Assembly (NCBI RefSeq): GCF_027587375.1
Contig: NZ_JAMXIC010000001.1
Coordinates: forward strand, 124,001 to 188,000
DNA from: Arthrobacter sp. B2a2-09
Lineage (GTDB): Bacteria > Actinomycetota > Actinomycetes > Actinomycetales > Micrococcaceae
DNA: 64,000 nucleotides
Direction: 5' to 3'
This document shows, in pieces, positions 17,186 to 25,134 of the stretch. Within the stretch, counting starts at the first letter, position 1; every line of letters starts with the position of its first letter. A program made the position numbers and the translations under genes. The notes under the pieces are model-generated. The model had not been told where the DNA came from and searched no databases. It saw nothing but the letters and a program-made list of their open reading frames with translations.

Positions 17186-17325
17186 AGGGACAGGGGCGCG
17201 GATGGTTCCGACGCCCAGTGCTGGAACCACGGCTCCGCAGGGGATCATTTGGGATGGGCTGGCTGGGCGGAACCTCTGCCCGACTGTGAGCTCCCAAAGC
17301 CTGTCCTTTGCGACAGGAGAGGATG
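17186..17325 (+). promoter_or_regulatory. Structured 5' leader, riboswitch-like candidate upstream of the nitrilase gene
   Basis: Several stems can be read directly. Long-range P1: GGACAGG 17188-17194 with CCTGTCC 17300-17306. P2: GCGGA 17198-17202 with TCCGC 17234-17238, stacked on P3: TGGTTCC 17203-17209 with GGAACCA 17223-17229. P4: TTTGGGA 17248-17254 with TCCCAAA 17292-17298. P5: GGGCGGA 17265-17271 with TCTGCCC 17275-17281. A competing hairpin CCTGTC 17300-17305 / GACAGG 17312-17317 buries the start of the ribosome site AGGAGAGG (17315-17322). P1 and this hairpin use the same bases, so P1 formation would expose the site: an ON-switch layout. I did not recognise a known riboswitch class. 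Confidence 0.55.
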
Positions 17326-17328
17326 AAA

Positions 17329-18138
17329 ATGTCTGTGTTACGCGTTGCAGGTCTGCAGACTGCTGGCAGCCCCGGGCAGTTGCAAGCCAATCTAGATGAA
17401 CTCGACAATTCAGCGGCCCAGGCGCTCGCAGCGGGCGCCGGTTTGCTCATCACCCCAGAGATGTTCGTCACTGGTTATGACATCGGAGAAGCCCGTGTTG
17501 CTGAGTTTGCCGGGCTGGACTTAGTCGGCCTAGTCGCCCAGATTGCGAAACGACACGGAATTGCAATATTGGTTGGATTGCCCTTGGGCACTGATCAAGG
17601 CGTCGTGAACGCGGCCGTGCTGATCGATTCATCTGGGGTCCCGCTGGTAGCGCATTCCAAGACGCACTTGTTCGGTGACCTGGATCGATCGATGTTCATT
17701 CAAGGCCGCGCCCCGGTTTCCATGGTGGAGTATTCAGGAGTCAAAATTGCTCTGCTCATTTGCTATGACGTGGAATTCCCTGAAAATGTGCGTGCGGCGG
17801 CGCTCGAGGGCGCACATCTGGTGGCCGTACCAACCGCACAGATGGAACCTTTCAGGTTCGTGGCAGACCATCTCATCCGAGTCCGCGCCTGGGAAAACCA
17901 GGTGTATGTCGCCTATATCAACCACATTGGACAAGAGGGTTCAACTGCGTACGTCGGCGGAAGCAGTATCTGCGGTCCAGACGGAACGGTGCTTGCACGT
18001 GCTGACCGAGATCGGGCATTGATCATCGCGGACATCGACACCGACGTCGTTGCGAGAGGGCAGAAGGAAAACCCCTATCTTGAGGACCTTCGCATTGAAA
18101 TGTTCAGGGGACCTGACCCGCAGCTCGGTACTGCCTGA
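17329..18138 (+). CDS. Carbon-nitrogen hydrolase (nitrilase superfamily)
   Basis: 269 aa from the ATG at 17329, nine bases after AGGAG (ATG 17323 is too close to it). The catalytic triad is present: Glu44 in TPEMFVTGY, Lys111 in SKTHLFGD and Cys145 in LICYDVEFPE. Members hydrolyse amides, nitriles or N-carbamoyl compounds. With the permease, aminotransferase and semialdehyde dehydrogenase nearby, release of a beta-amino acid or omega-amino acid from an amide or ureido precursor is the most coherent role, by inference. Probably controlled by the leader at 17186-17325. Confidence 0.88.
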   Translation: MSVLRVAGLQTAGSPGQLQANLDELDNSAAQALAAGAGLLITPEMFVTGYDIGEARVAEFAGLDLVGLVAQIAKRHGIAILVGLPLGTDQGVVNAAVLIDSSGVPLVAHSKTHLFGDLDRSMFIQGRAPVSMVEYSGVKIALLICYDVEFPENVRAAALEGAHLVAVPTAQMEPFRFVADHLIRVRAWENQVYVAYINHIGQEGSTAYVGGSSICGPDGTVLARADRDRALIIADIDTDVVARGQKENPYLEDLRIEMFRGPDPQLGTA

Positions 18139-18448
18139 GCCGGGTGGCGGCTTGAGCGTTGGGTCGAAGCCTCTCTGCCAAGCCCTCGAGGCGCGGCCTT
18201 AAGCGCGCTCTCCGTTAGCCGGATTCCGTCGAGGGACCGTTTCTTCCGAAGGAGCCAGGGGTCCGCAGCATCCGGCTTTCGCCGCGGCTACGGGATCCTT
18301 TTCGCTCCGTCCATAAGATCATGAGACTTGTTTTACAACCTGCATGAAAAATGAAGCGGGCATTTACAAGGTGCAGCTATCCGCCTTGTCCTTTCTCCAC
18401 CACACTGAAGTGACTGAGACCCGCGTCACACGTCTAGGAAATGGAAAA
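18139..18448. other. Intergenic region with two hairpins between nitrilase and permease genes
   Basis: No gene recognised. A hairpin at 18188-18210 (GAG-CGCG against CGCG-CTC with one bulge) may end nitrilase transcription. A second, larger inverted repeat AGCCGGAT 18217-18224 / ATCCGGCT 18270-18277 encloses GGACC 18234-18238 / GGTCC 18260-18264 and could be a further leader structure for the permease gene. Confidence 0.4.
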
Positions 18449-19864
18449 ATGGAAACCACCTTGAAATCGCGGGTCGCTCCGCAGGCCAGACTCTCCGGAA
18501 AGCTCGGAACGGCGAGCATCGTGTTCATGGTCATAGCGGCCGCAGCCCCTTTGACGGTCATAGGCGGCAACGTTCCGCTCGCCATCGCAAACGGCAATGG
18601 CGCCGGCGCCCCTACAGGCTTCGTGATAGCTGCATTGGTGCTCGCAGTCTTTTCGGTGGGCTTCTTGACCATGACCCCCCATGTGAAGAGCGCGGGTGCG
18701 TTTTACGCGTACGTACGGCAAAGCCTGGGGGATCGTTTCGGCCTTGGGACGGCGTACGTAGCGCTCGTGGCGTATACGGCGATCCAGGTTGGAGTCTATG
18801 GATACTTAGGCGGGTCCGTGGCGGCCTTTGTGGAATCACTCGGAGGGCCCACCCTTCCATGGTGGCTGTACAGCGGCTTGGCCTTGCTAGTGGTCGCCTA
18901 CCTGGGCTACCGCAACATAGATCTCAGCGCAAAGGTTCTAGGAGTTGCCCTGGTCTTGGAGATCGGCATCGTTCTTGTTATGGATTCGTCCATCTTCTTG
19001 AGCGGAGGGGCAGAAGGCCTGAGTGCGGTCTCATTTACCCCGGCCGCAATCTTCTCGGGCCCAATTGGAGTCGCCATCCTCTTCGCGTTGACCGGTTTTA
19101 TGGGTTTCGAATCCACCGCGGTTTTCCGTGACGAAGCAAGGACGCCTGAGAAGACAATCCCGCGCGCTACGTACATTGCGGTGGCTGTCATTGGGGTGTT
19201 TTATGCAATATCTAGCTGGGCGCTCGTCGAAGGATGGGGTCCCAGCCGCGTCGTGCAGGAAGCGACGGCGAATCCGGGCTCGTTCATGCTTGACGCTGCG
19301 CAGACCTATATCGGCACGGTCGGGCATGACATCATGAACATCCTGCTCTTGACTAGCCTCTTTGCGTGCGTGCTGTCATTCCACAACGTCATCGCTCGCT
19401 ACCAGTTCACACTCGCCAGCGAAAAGCACCTGCCTGCCAGGCTGGCCACCGTGCATGCCAAGCATGACTCCCCGTCTACTTCTTCGCTCGTCCAGAGCCT
19501 CACAGCGGCCTTGCTTGTTGGCGTCTTTTCTGTCTTTTCCATTGACCCGCTGGTGATCGTATTCGGCTCCATGGCAGGCGTAGCAACGGTGGGGATGATG
19601 ATGCTGCTCATTGTCACATCCATTGCGGTAGTGAAGTTCTTTGCTGCCCACCCGGAGCTTGCCACGTCGATCTGGAAGGGGCGCGTTGCTCCCATGATTT
19701 CCACCGTGGCCGTCACGGGCTGCATGATTCTCGTCCTCACCAATTTCGTTCTTGTGACGAGTTGCCCTCCCGAGGTGAGCGTGGTCCTCGCCCTCATCCC
19801 TCCCGCCGCTTTCGTCGCCGGACTCCTGGTATCCAAGCGCGGAAAAGCCGGCAACGTTAGCTGA
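18449..19864 (+). CDS. APC-superfamily amino acid permease
   Basis: 471 aa and about twelve TM helices. The opening GKLGTASIVFMVIAAAAPLTVIGG and the motif FALTGFMGFESTAVFRDEARTPEKTIPRA (helix 6 to loop) are typical of amino acid-polyamine-organocation permeases. Translation from the ATG at 18449 removes a 35-residue polar leader present from an upstream ATG at 18344; AGGAAA lies nine bases before it. It presumably brings in the amine or amino compound processed by the neighbouring nitrilase and aminotransferase. A strong hairpin follows. Confidence 0.88.
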   Translation: METTLKSRVAPQARLSGKLGTASIVFMVIAAAAPLTVIGGNVPLAIANGNGAGAPTGFVIAALVLAVFSVGFLTMTPHVKSAGAFYAYVRQSLGDRFGLGTAYVALVAYTAIQVGVYGYLGGSVAAFVESLGGPTLPWWLYSGLALLVVAYLGYRNIDLSAKVLGVALVLEIGIVLVMDSSIFLSGGAEGLSAVSFTPAAIFSGPIGVAILFALTGFMGFESTAVFRDEARTPEKTIPRATYIAVAVIGVFYAISSWALVEGWGPSRVVQEATANPGSFMLDAAQTYIGTVGHDIMNILLLTSLFACVLSFHNVIARYQFTLASEKHLPARLATVHAKHDSPSTSSLVQSLTAALLVGVFSVFSIDPLVIVFGSMAGVATVGMMMLLIVTSIAVVKFFAAHPELATSIWKGRVAPMISTVAVTGCMILVLTNFVLVTSCPPEVSVVLALIPPAAFVAGLLVSKRGKAGNVS

Positions 19865-19894
19865 GCTAGCCGGCGCGACCGCTGTGCCAGACTC

Positions 19895-19938
19895 CATGCC
19901 GATGCCCTGCTGGCAAGACCCAGCAGGGCATCGGCATG
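19895..19938. terminator. Strong bidirectional terminator hairpin
   Basis: A perfect 19-bp inverted repeat, CATGCCGATGCCCTGCTGG at 19895-19913 and its complement at 19920-19938, encloses the six-base loop CAAGAC. It lies between the permease stop (19864) and the convergent PucR gene end (19946), so it should stop transcription from both sides. Confidence 0.85.
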
Positions 19939-19945
19939 CCCAGTA

Positions 19946-21565
19946 CTACGTTGAAAGGCCTCGCAAGCGGTAGAGCAGGAGGGCGACGTGGAGTGAGGTT
20001 CGAGACTCCTGCGAGTTCAGCTGCACGCCCAGCCGCTTCTCGAGCCGAACCAAGCGTGCATAAAGGGTGGGGCGGCTCAGATAGCTGCTCCGGGCGAGTT
20101 CCGCTTTGTTGCCCTGAACCTCCAAGAACTTCTCAAGCAGCTCCAACTCCTCCGTCTCGTCGGCTCCAAGAATGCCGCCCAACTCGCCCTCCACGAAGGT
20201 TTGGACGCGGGGGTCATTCAGCAGAAGGGCAAGCAGTCCCCGCAAGCGGATGTCAGAGGTTTTGTAGAAGGGTTTGTCCCTCTTCTGCAGGGTGCTCGCA
20301 GCTTCTGCTACATGGTTCGCCTCATCAAGCCCAGCTGCTGAAAGCAGCAGGGAGCTTCGAGGACGCCCAATACCGGTCACCCACCGCAGATCTTCCGCGC
20401 TCTCGGCGGCGGAAGTATCGAGCTCTGAGCATATTCGGGCCACGGTCTGGTCTTCCGTCTGTTGAGGTTGCAGGCCGAGCAAGACGGCAACCGTGCCTGT
20501 ATGCAGGCTGGCGGCCAGGGCTGAGAACTTGAGTGACTGAAGGGAGCGGTTAACTGATTCCAAGAGCGCGCGTTCCCGGCGTTGAAGCGCGATAGGACCC
20601 TCGCTGCTCACTGGATCCAGGCGAAAGACCACCGGGACATAAGATGTCGAACTTCGCAGGCCGAGTGCTCCGGCCCTCGCTTGTGCTTCAGATTCGGTGA
20701 GTGATCGAGGCTGACGGAGTTCATGCATCAAACCGGCACGAGCTTGGTGTCCCAGCTCCCTCTGGTCCCGCTCGGCGAGCCTATTGATTGACAGGGCTTG
20801 GCCGGCCCGTTCAAGAACCATCGACGCTTCTGGATCATTCGAGAGTGCCACCGGTACGATCAGGCGTCCCCAACGTTGCGAACGGAGGCCCACAGGAGTC
20901 TGCAGCCAGTTTTCCTCGCCCGAACGGGTTGTTTCCTCTCGCAAATGCACGACTCGAGAGCGACTCTCCCAGTCGCGAAGTATCTCACCGGCGGGAATGC
21001 CTGCGCTGTCGAAGGCAACCACTAAGTGAGAAATGTTCTCGAGGACAACGGGGGCCCCAATCAGTTGCGCTGCCTGGGCTACGATCTCATCGGCACTCGC
21101 ACTTTCCAAGCTCAGCAGTGTGAAGACCTCATGGACATGTCGGGCCTTCTCGACACGTTCCAGTTGAGCACCGACGATGAGCTTGTGGACATTCTCGGTG
21201 ATTTCGACGAAACGGACCGGTTTTCTCACCAGGACGACCGGTATGTCAGCGGAACTCGCAGCAATTCGGAGCGCTTTGGCTGCCGCAGGCCTGTCCTCCA
21301 GGATTTCCACTATGACTCCTGCGGCCCCATGCAAAGCGAGCTCTCCCAGATACTGACCTGCTTCGACCGCGGATTCCTCGAAGGCAAGACCGGTGCTCAG
21401 CACGAGCTCTCCGCCTTCCAATAATCCGGTCAAGTTGCGCAGTTCCGCCACATGGACCCATCGCACGGGCGCATCAAGCCTGTCCTGCCCGGACAGGATC
21501 TCCGGATCCCCCTTCTGTACGACCGGAAGGGCAAGTATGTGGGCCAGATCAATCAGCATAAACAT
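19946..21565 (-). CDS. PucR-family transcriptional regulator
   Basis: 539 aa from the ATG at 21565 (a GTG at 21580 and an ATG at 21559 are alternatives; none has a good ribosome site). N-terminal PucR domain with DAPVRWVHVAELRNLTGLLEGGELVLSTG, a central CdaR GGDEF-like region, and a C-terminal HTH_30 domain: VQGNKAELARSSYLSRPTLY followed by VRLEKRLGVQL. PucR proteins activate purine, amine or amino-acid catabolism. Motifs upstream of this gene (21566-21600) recur upstream of the dehydrogenase at 24595, so it probably regulates itself and the catabolic genes. Confidence 0.9.
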   Translation of the reverse strand: MFMLIDLAHILALPVVQKGDPEILSGQDRLDAPVRWVHVAELRNLTGLLEGGELVLSTGLAFEESAVEAGQYLGELALHGAAGVIVEILEDRPAAAKALRIAASSADIPVVLVRKPVRFVEITENVHKLIVGAQLERVEKARHVHEVFTLLSLESASADEIVAQAAQLIGAPVVLENISHLVVAFDSAGIPAGEILRDWESRSRVVHLREETTRSGEENWLQTPVGLRSQRWGRLIVPVALSNDPEASMVLERAGQALSINRLAERDQRELGHQARAGLMHELRQPRSLTESEAQARAGALGLRSSTSYVPVVFRLDPVSSEGPIALQRRERALLESVNRSLQSLKFSALAASLHTGTVAVLLGLQPQQTEDQTVARICSELDTSAAESAEDLRWVTGIGRPRSSLLLSAAGLDEANHVAEAASTLQKRDKPFYKTSDIRLRGLLALLLNDPRVQTFVEGELGGILGADETEELELLEKFLEVQGNKAELARSSYLSRPTLYARLVRLEKRLGVQLNSQESRTSLHVALLLYRLRGLST

Positions 21566-21600
21566 AGTGTATAAATCCACGCCCTTATCGATACACAGTG
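21566..21600. promoter_or_regulatory. Operator-like inverted repeat upstream of the PucR gene
   Basis: GTGTAT at 21567-21572 and ATACAC at 21591-21596 form six-base arms 18 bases apart. The flanks AGTGTATAAAT (21566-21576) and ACAGTGT (21595-21601) resemble AGTGTGTAAAT and ACAGTGT at the dehydrogenase promoter (24711-24724). It overlaps the start region of the PucR gene, fitting autoregulation. Confidence 0.5.
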
Positions 21601-21642
21601 TCTACACAAGCTAAACCCGGGCCAGAGAGTCAATATCGCAGC

Positions 21643-21662
21643 GGAAGTCCTGGTGGACTTCC
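21643..21662. terminator. Hairpin downstream of the aminotransferase gene
   Basis: GGAAGTCC at 21643-21650 and GGACTTCC at 21655-21662 form a perfect eight-base stem with a TGGT loop, 25 bases past the aminotransferase stop on the reverse strand. No T-run follows, so termination would be of the GC-hairpin type common in actinobacteria. Confidence 0.55.
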
Positions 21663-21686
21663 TGGCCGACTCGGCCTGACCGCCTG

Positions 21687-23066
21687 CTAGGCGCCGGCTG
21701 TGTTCGAGTCCGCAATGAAGAGCACGTCATCCAGGATCTTCAGGCCTGCGTCAGCATCCTTCACGGTGATGTTGCAGGGGGGAACGACGTGAATGCGGTT
21801 GAAATTGGCAAATGGCAGAAGTCCCCGCGCCTTGCACTCGGTGACGAGTTGATTCATCTCGGGACTGGTGCTTCCGTAGGGGGCCATTGGTTCGCGGGTG
21901 ACGCGATCTTTGACAAGTTCGATGGCCCAGAACACCCCGGTTCCGCGGATTTCGCCGACGGAGGGGTGGCGTTCCGTGAATCCTCGAAGGGCAGGGCCGA
22001 TGACTTCCTCACCTAGGTGTGCCGCGTGCTGGACAATCTGCTCCGCCTCCATCGCGTTGATGGTAGCGACGGCCGCTGCCGCAGCGAGTGGGTGTCCCGA
22101 ATAGGTCAAGCCGCCGGGGTAGGCGCGTTTACCGAACGTTGCGGCGATCTCGGGGCTGATCGCGACGCCGCCGAGCGGGACGTAACCGGAGTTGACGCCC
22201 TTGGCGAAGGTGAGCAGGTCCGGGACCACGTCGAAATGCTCTACGGCAAACCATTTGCCCGTGCGGCCGAAGCCGGCCATGACCTCATCGGCGATGAAGA
22301 CGATACCGTCCTTGGTGCACAGTTCGCGGACTCCCTGCAGGTAGCCCGGCGGCGGCATGTAGATGCCCGCGGTGCCTGGAATTGATTCGAGGATGAGTGC
22401 CGCGATGGTGGCTGGCCCCTCGAAGCTGATCAGCTGTTCGAGGTGCTCCAGAGCGCGCTGGCTTTCCTCCTCCGCCGTTGTGGAGTGGAATGCCGTGCGG
22501 TACAGGTAGGGCGGGAAGAAATGGACGGTGCCTGTAGTGGCGGTGTCGCTGGACCATCGACGGGGGTCGCCCGTCAAGTTGATTGCGAGCTGCGTACCAC
22601 CGTGGTAGGAGCGGTAGGCGGAGAGGACCTTCTGTCGTCCGGTGTGCAGCCTTGCCATCCGGACAGCATGCTCATTGGCGTCTGCGCCGCCGTTCGTGAA
22701 GAAGATCCGGTCCAGCTCTCCGGGGGTGCGTTCGGCGATGAGACGCGCGGCTTCGGAGCGAGCGTCGTTGGCGTAACTTGGGGCGATGGTACAGAGTTTC
22801 GCGGCCTGTGCGATGATGGCGGCGACGACGGCAGGGTGCTGGTGGCCGATATTGGTGTTGACCAGCTGGGACGAGAAGTCCAGATATTTATTGCCGCCTC
22901 CGTCCCAGACGTAGGCGCCCTCGGCGGCGGCGATGACCATCGGATCGAGGGTGTCCTGCGCGGACCAGGAGTGGAAGACGTGTTTGCGGTCCATCTCGTA
23001 GGCGTGGAGCGCAGCATGGCGTTCGGCTTGTCCGAAGACGCGGGGGGCTTCAAGGGTGGAGGTCAT
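21687..23066 (-). CDS. Class-III aminotransferase (omega-amino acid/beta-alanine:pyruvate type)
   Basis: 459 aa PLP enzyme. The PLP-phosphate loop FFTNGGADANEHAVRMAR, the aspartate of FIADEVMAGFGRTG (Asp260) and the Schiff-base lysine in LTFAKGVNSGYVPLGG (Lys289) are intact. Class-III enzymes move the amino group of omega-amino acids or amines to pyruvate or 2-oxoglutarate, yielding a semialdehyde. It lies 41 bases after a CoA-acylating semialdehyde dehydrogenase in the same direction, so the pair likely converts a beta-amino acid to acyl-CoA. Confidence 0.9.
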   Translation of the reverse strand: MTSTLEAPRVFGQAERHAALHAYEMDRKHVFHSWSAQDTLDPMVIAAAEGAYVWDGGGNKYLDFSSQLVNTNIGHQHPAVVAAIIAQAAKLCTIAPSYANDARSEAARLIAERTPGELDRIFFTNGGADANEHAVRMARLHTGRQKVLSAYRSYHGGTQLAINLTGDPRRWSSDTATTGTVHFFPPYLYRTAFHSTTAEEESQRALEHLEQLISFEGPATIAALILESIPGTAGIYMPPPGYLQGVRELCTKDGIVFIADEVMAGFGRTGKWFAVEHFDVVPDLLTFAKGVNSGYVPLGGVAISPEIAATFGKRAYPGGLTYSGHPLAAAAAVATINAMEAEQIVQHAAHLGEEVIGPALRGFTERHPSVGEIRGTGVFWAIELVKDRVTREPMAPYGSTSPEMNQLVTECKARGLLPFANFNRIHVVPPCNITVKDADAGLKILDDVLFIADSNTAGA

Positions 23067-23107
23067 GGGGGGGTTGTCCTGTCGGAAAGCTTCTGAGAGG
23101 TTCTGAT

Positions 23108-24595
23108 TTATGCGTTCTGAGGGAAGCCGAGGTTGATGCCACCATGGCTCGGGTCCAACCAGCGGGAGGTAACCACTTTGCCGCGCGTGAAGAAACCGAC
23201 GCCTTCGCTGCCGTGCGCGTGGGTGTCGCCAAAGAGCGAGTTCTTCCAGCCTCCAAATGAGTAGTAGGCCATCGGAACGGGGACCGGGACGTTGATGCCC
23301 ACCATGCCGACCTCCACCTCGTTCTCGAAGCGGCGGGCGGCTCCGCCGTCGTTCGTGAAGATCGCGGTCCCGTTGCCGTAAGGGTTGGCGTTGATGATCT
23401 CCAGGGCCTGGTCGTATGACTCGACGCGGAGGACAGAGAGGACGGGGCCGAAGATCTCATCGGTGTAAACAGACATGTCCGTGCTCACTTTGTCGAAGAG
23501 CGTCGGTCCGAGGAAATAGCCCTCCCCGTCTGAATCGGGGGAGACACCTCGGCCATCGACGACGATGGTGGCGCCTGCAGCCTCGCCGGCGTCGATGTAG
23601 CCGGCCACCTTGTCGCGGTGTGCCGCGGTGACGAGAGGGCCCATGTCGCAGCCCCGTAGACCGTCACCGGTGCGAAGCGAGCTGGCGCGAGCTGCGATCT
23701 TCGCCACGAACTCGTCGCCAATGTCGCCGACGGCGAGAAGCGCGGATATCGCCATGCACCTCTCGCCGGCAGAGCCGAACCCGGCGTTGACAGCTGCATC
23801 GGCGGCGAGGTCCAAGTCTGCGTCGGGCAGGACGATCATGTGATTCTTCGCACCGCCCAGGGATTGAACCCGCTTCCCGTGGGCGGTGGCCGTCTCGTAG
23901 ACGTATTTCGCGATCGGGGTGGAGCCGACAAAAGAAACGGCCTTGATGTCCGGGTGCGTCAACAGCGTGTCGACAGCCACCTTGTCGCCGTGGAGGACAT
24001 TGAAGACTCCGTCAGGCAGCCCGGCTTCCTTCCAGAGTTCCGCGATCCAATTGAGAGCCGTAGGGTCCTTTTCGCTGGGTTTGATCACCACTGTGTTGCC
24101 CGCTGCGATTGCAATGGGGAAGAACCACATCGGTACCATGGCGGGGAAGTTGAAGGGGCTGATAATGGCTACGGGCCCCAAGGGCTGGCGGATGGAGTGG
24201 ACGTCCACTTTCGTGGATGCATTCTCTGTGTAACCGCCTTTAAGCAGGTGTGCGATCCCGCAGGCGAATTCGACAACTTCCTGACCGCGCGTGACTTCAC
24301 CGAGGGCATCATCCAAGACTTTCCCGTGCTCTGAAGTGATGATGGCCGCGACCTCGCCCTTGCGGGCGTTCAGTAGCTCCCGGAAAGCGAAAAGGATTTG
24401 GGTGCGCCGGGTCAAGGACGTGTCCCGCCACGCTGGAAAGGCTGCCGTCGCGGCGGCGATGGCGGCATTGCTCTCGTCCTCGGTAGCCAAGGCGACTTCG
24501 CCGAGCACCTTTCCGGTTGCCGGGTTCGTGACCGGTGCCGTTCGTCCGGCTGCCGGGAAGTAGCGTCCGTTGATCCAGTGCTCGGTGATGTTCAA
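23108..24595 (-). CDS. mmsA: CoA-acylating (methyl)malonate-semialdehyde dehydrogenase
   Basis: 495 aa, usual family length. IISPFNFPAMVPMWF, the MMSDH-type GGAKNHMIVLPDAD and the nucleophile segment GFGSAGERCMAIS (Cys280) identify the CoA-dependent MmsA/IolA group rather than simple aldehyde dehydrogenases. It oxidises malonate or methylmalonate semialdehyde with NAD and CoA to acetyl- or propionyl-CoA and CO2. Start is TTG at 24595 behind GAAGGAG. It is the first gene of the reverse-strand unit with the aminotransferase, downstream of the dyad at 24681-24718. Confidence 0.9.
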   Translation of the reverse strand: MNITEHWINGRYFPAAGRTAPVTNPATGKVLGEVALATEDESNAAIAAATAAFPAWRDTSLTRRTQILFAFRELLNARKGEVAAIITSEHGKVLDDALGEVTRGQEVVEFACGIAHLLKGGYTENASTKVDVHSIRQPLGPVAIISPFNFPAMVPMWFFPIAIAAGNTVVIKPSEKDPTALNWIAELWKEAGLPDGVFNVLHGDKVAVDTLLTHPDIKAVSFVGSTPIAKYVYETATAHGKRVQSLGGAKNHMIVLPDADLDLAADAAVNAGFGSAGERCMAISALLAVGDIGDEFVAKIAARASSLRTGDGLRGCDMGPLVTAAHRDKVAGYIDAGEAAGATIVVDGRGVSPDSDGEGYFLGPTLFDKVSTDMSVYTDEIFGPVLSVLRVESYDQALEIINANPYGNGTAIFTNDGGAARRFENEVEVGMVGINVPVPVPMAYYSFGGWKNSLFGDTHAHGSEGVGFFTRGKVVTSRWLDPSHGGINLGFPQNA

Positions 24596-24680
24596 GGTTC
24601 TCCTTCAGTTTGCATTCAGCGCGGTAATCGCTGAGTGGTACGTACCTAGTTTGGAGTTGATAGAAGAACCCTGAAATACG

Positions 24681-24718
24681 CACACTGTAATGAAATTTCG
24701 CTGTTTTGCTACAGTGTG
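24681..24718. promoter_or_regulatory. Operator CACACTGTA-N20-TACAGTGTG upstream of mmsA
   Basis: Perfect nine-base arms at 24681-24689 and 24710-24718 with a 20-base AT-rich spacer, 85 bases before the mmsA start. The right arm continues as AGTGTGTAAAT, shared with the PucR gene upstream region. A dyad of this length and position is most simply the binding site of the cluster's PucR regulator. Confidence 0.65.
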
Positions 24719-25134
24719 TAAATTGGCTGATCGGTCTGGGGGCGAACTCTATTCGCAGTTGGTTCGGAGTCGGCCGGTCCGCCATGCGCAGCTCAGCGTC
24801 ACGGTGAAGAGCTCTCCGGCAGAGCTGATCCAGGGATGGTTCGATGCGCGGCCGACGCCTCGCCAGCGTGTCGTACGGGCTCTGGACCTCAAGGAAGCCT
24901 GCCCTGTCGCTGGTGCAGAGGGAATTCGGACGAAAGTGGCTCACCTACGGCTTAGGACACCTTGCGGATCTCGGGCTTGAATCGCAAGCCAAGGAGATTC
25001 AGAAGGGACTGAAGCGCGTCGAATCCTTCCCTTGGGAAACCAAAGAGTATGGCAATGGCCGATAGTTTCTGCCATGGACCCTCTTAGTCGCGGGGCTTCG
25101 CACACCTCCGGATGTCAGCTGCTTGGAGCACCGT
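24719..25134. other. Gene-free stretch of about 415 bases
   Basis: No gene recognised on either strand. A frame at 24844-25065 starts with an arginine-rich peptide and has no family resemblance or ribosome site. Composition is slightly less GC-rich than the flanking genes, so it may be remnant sequence. Confidence 0.4.
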
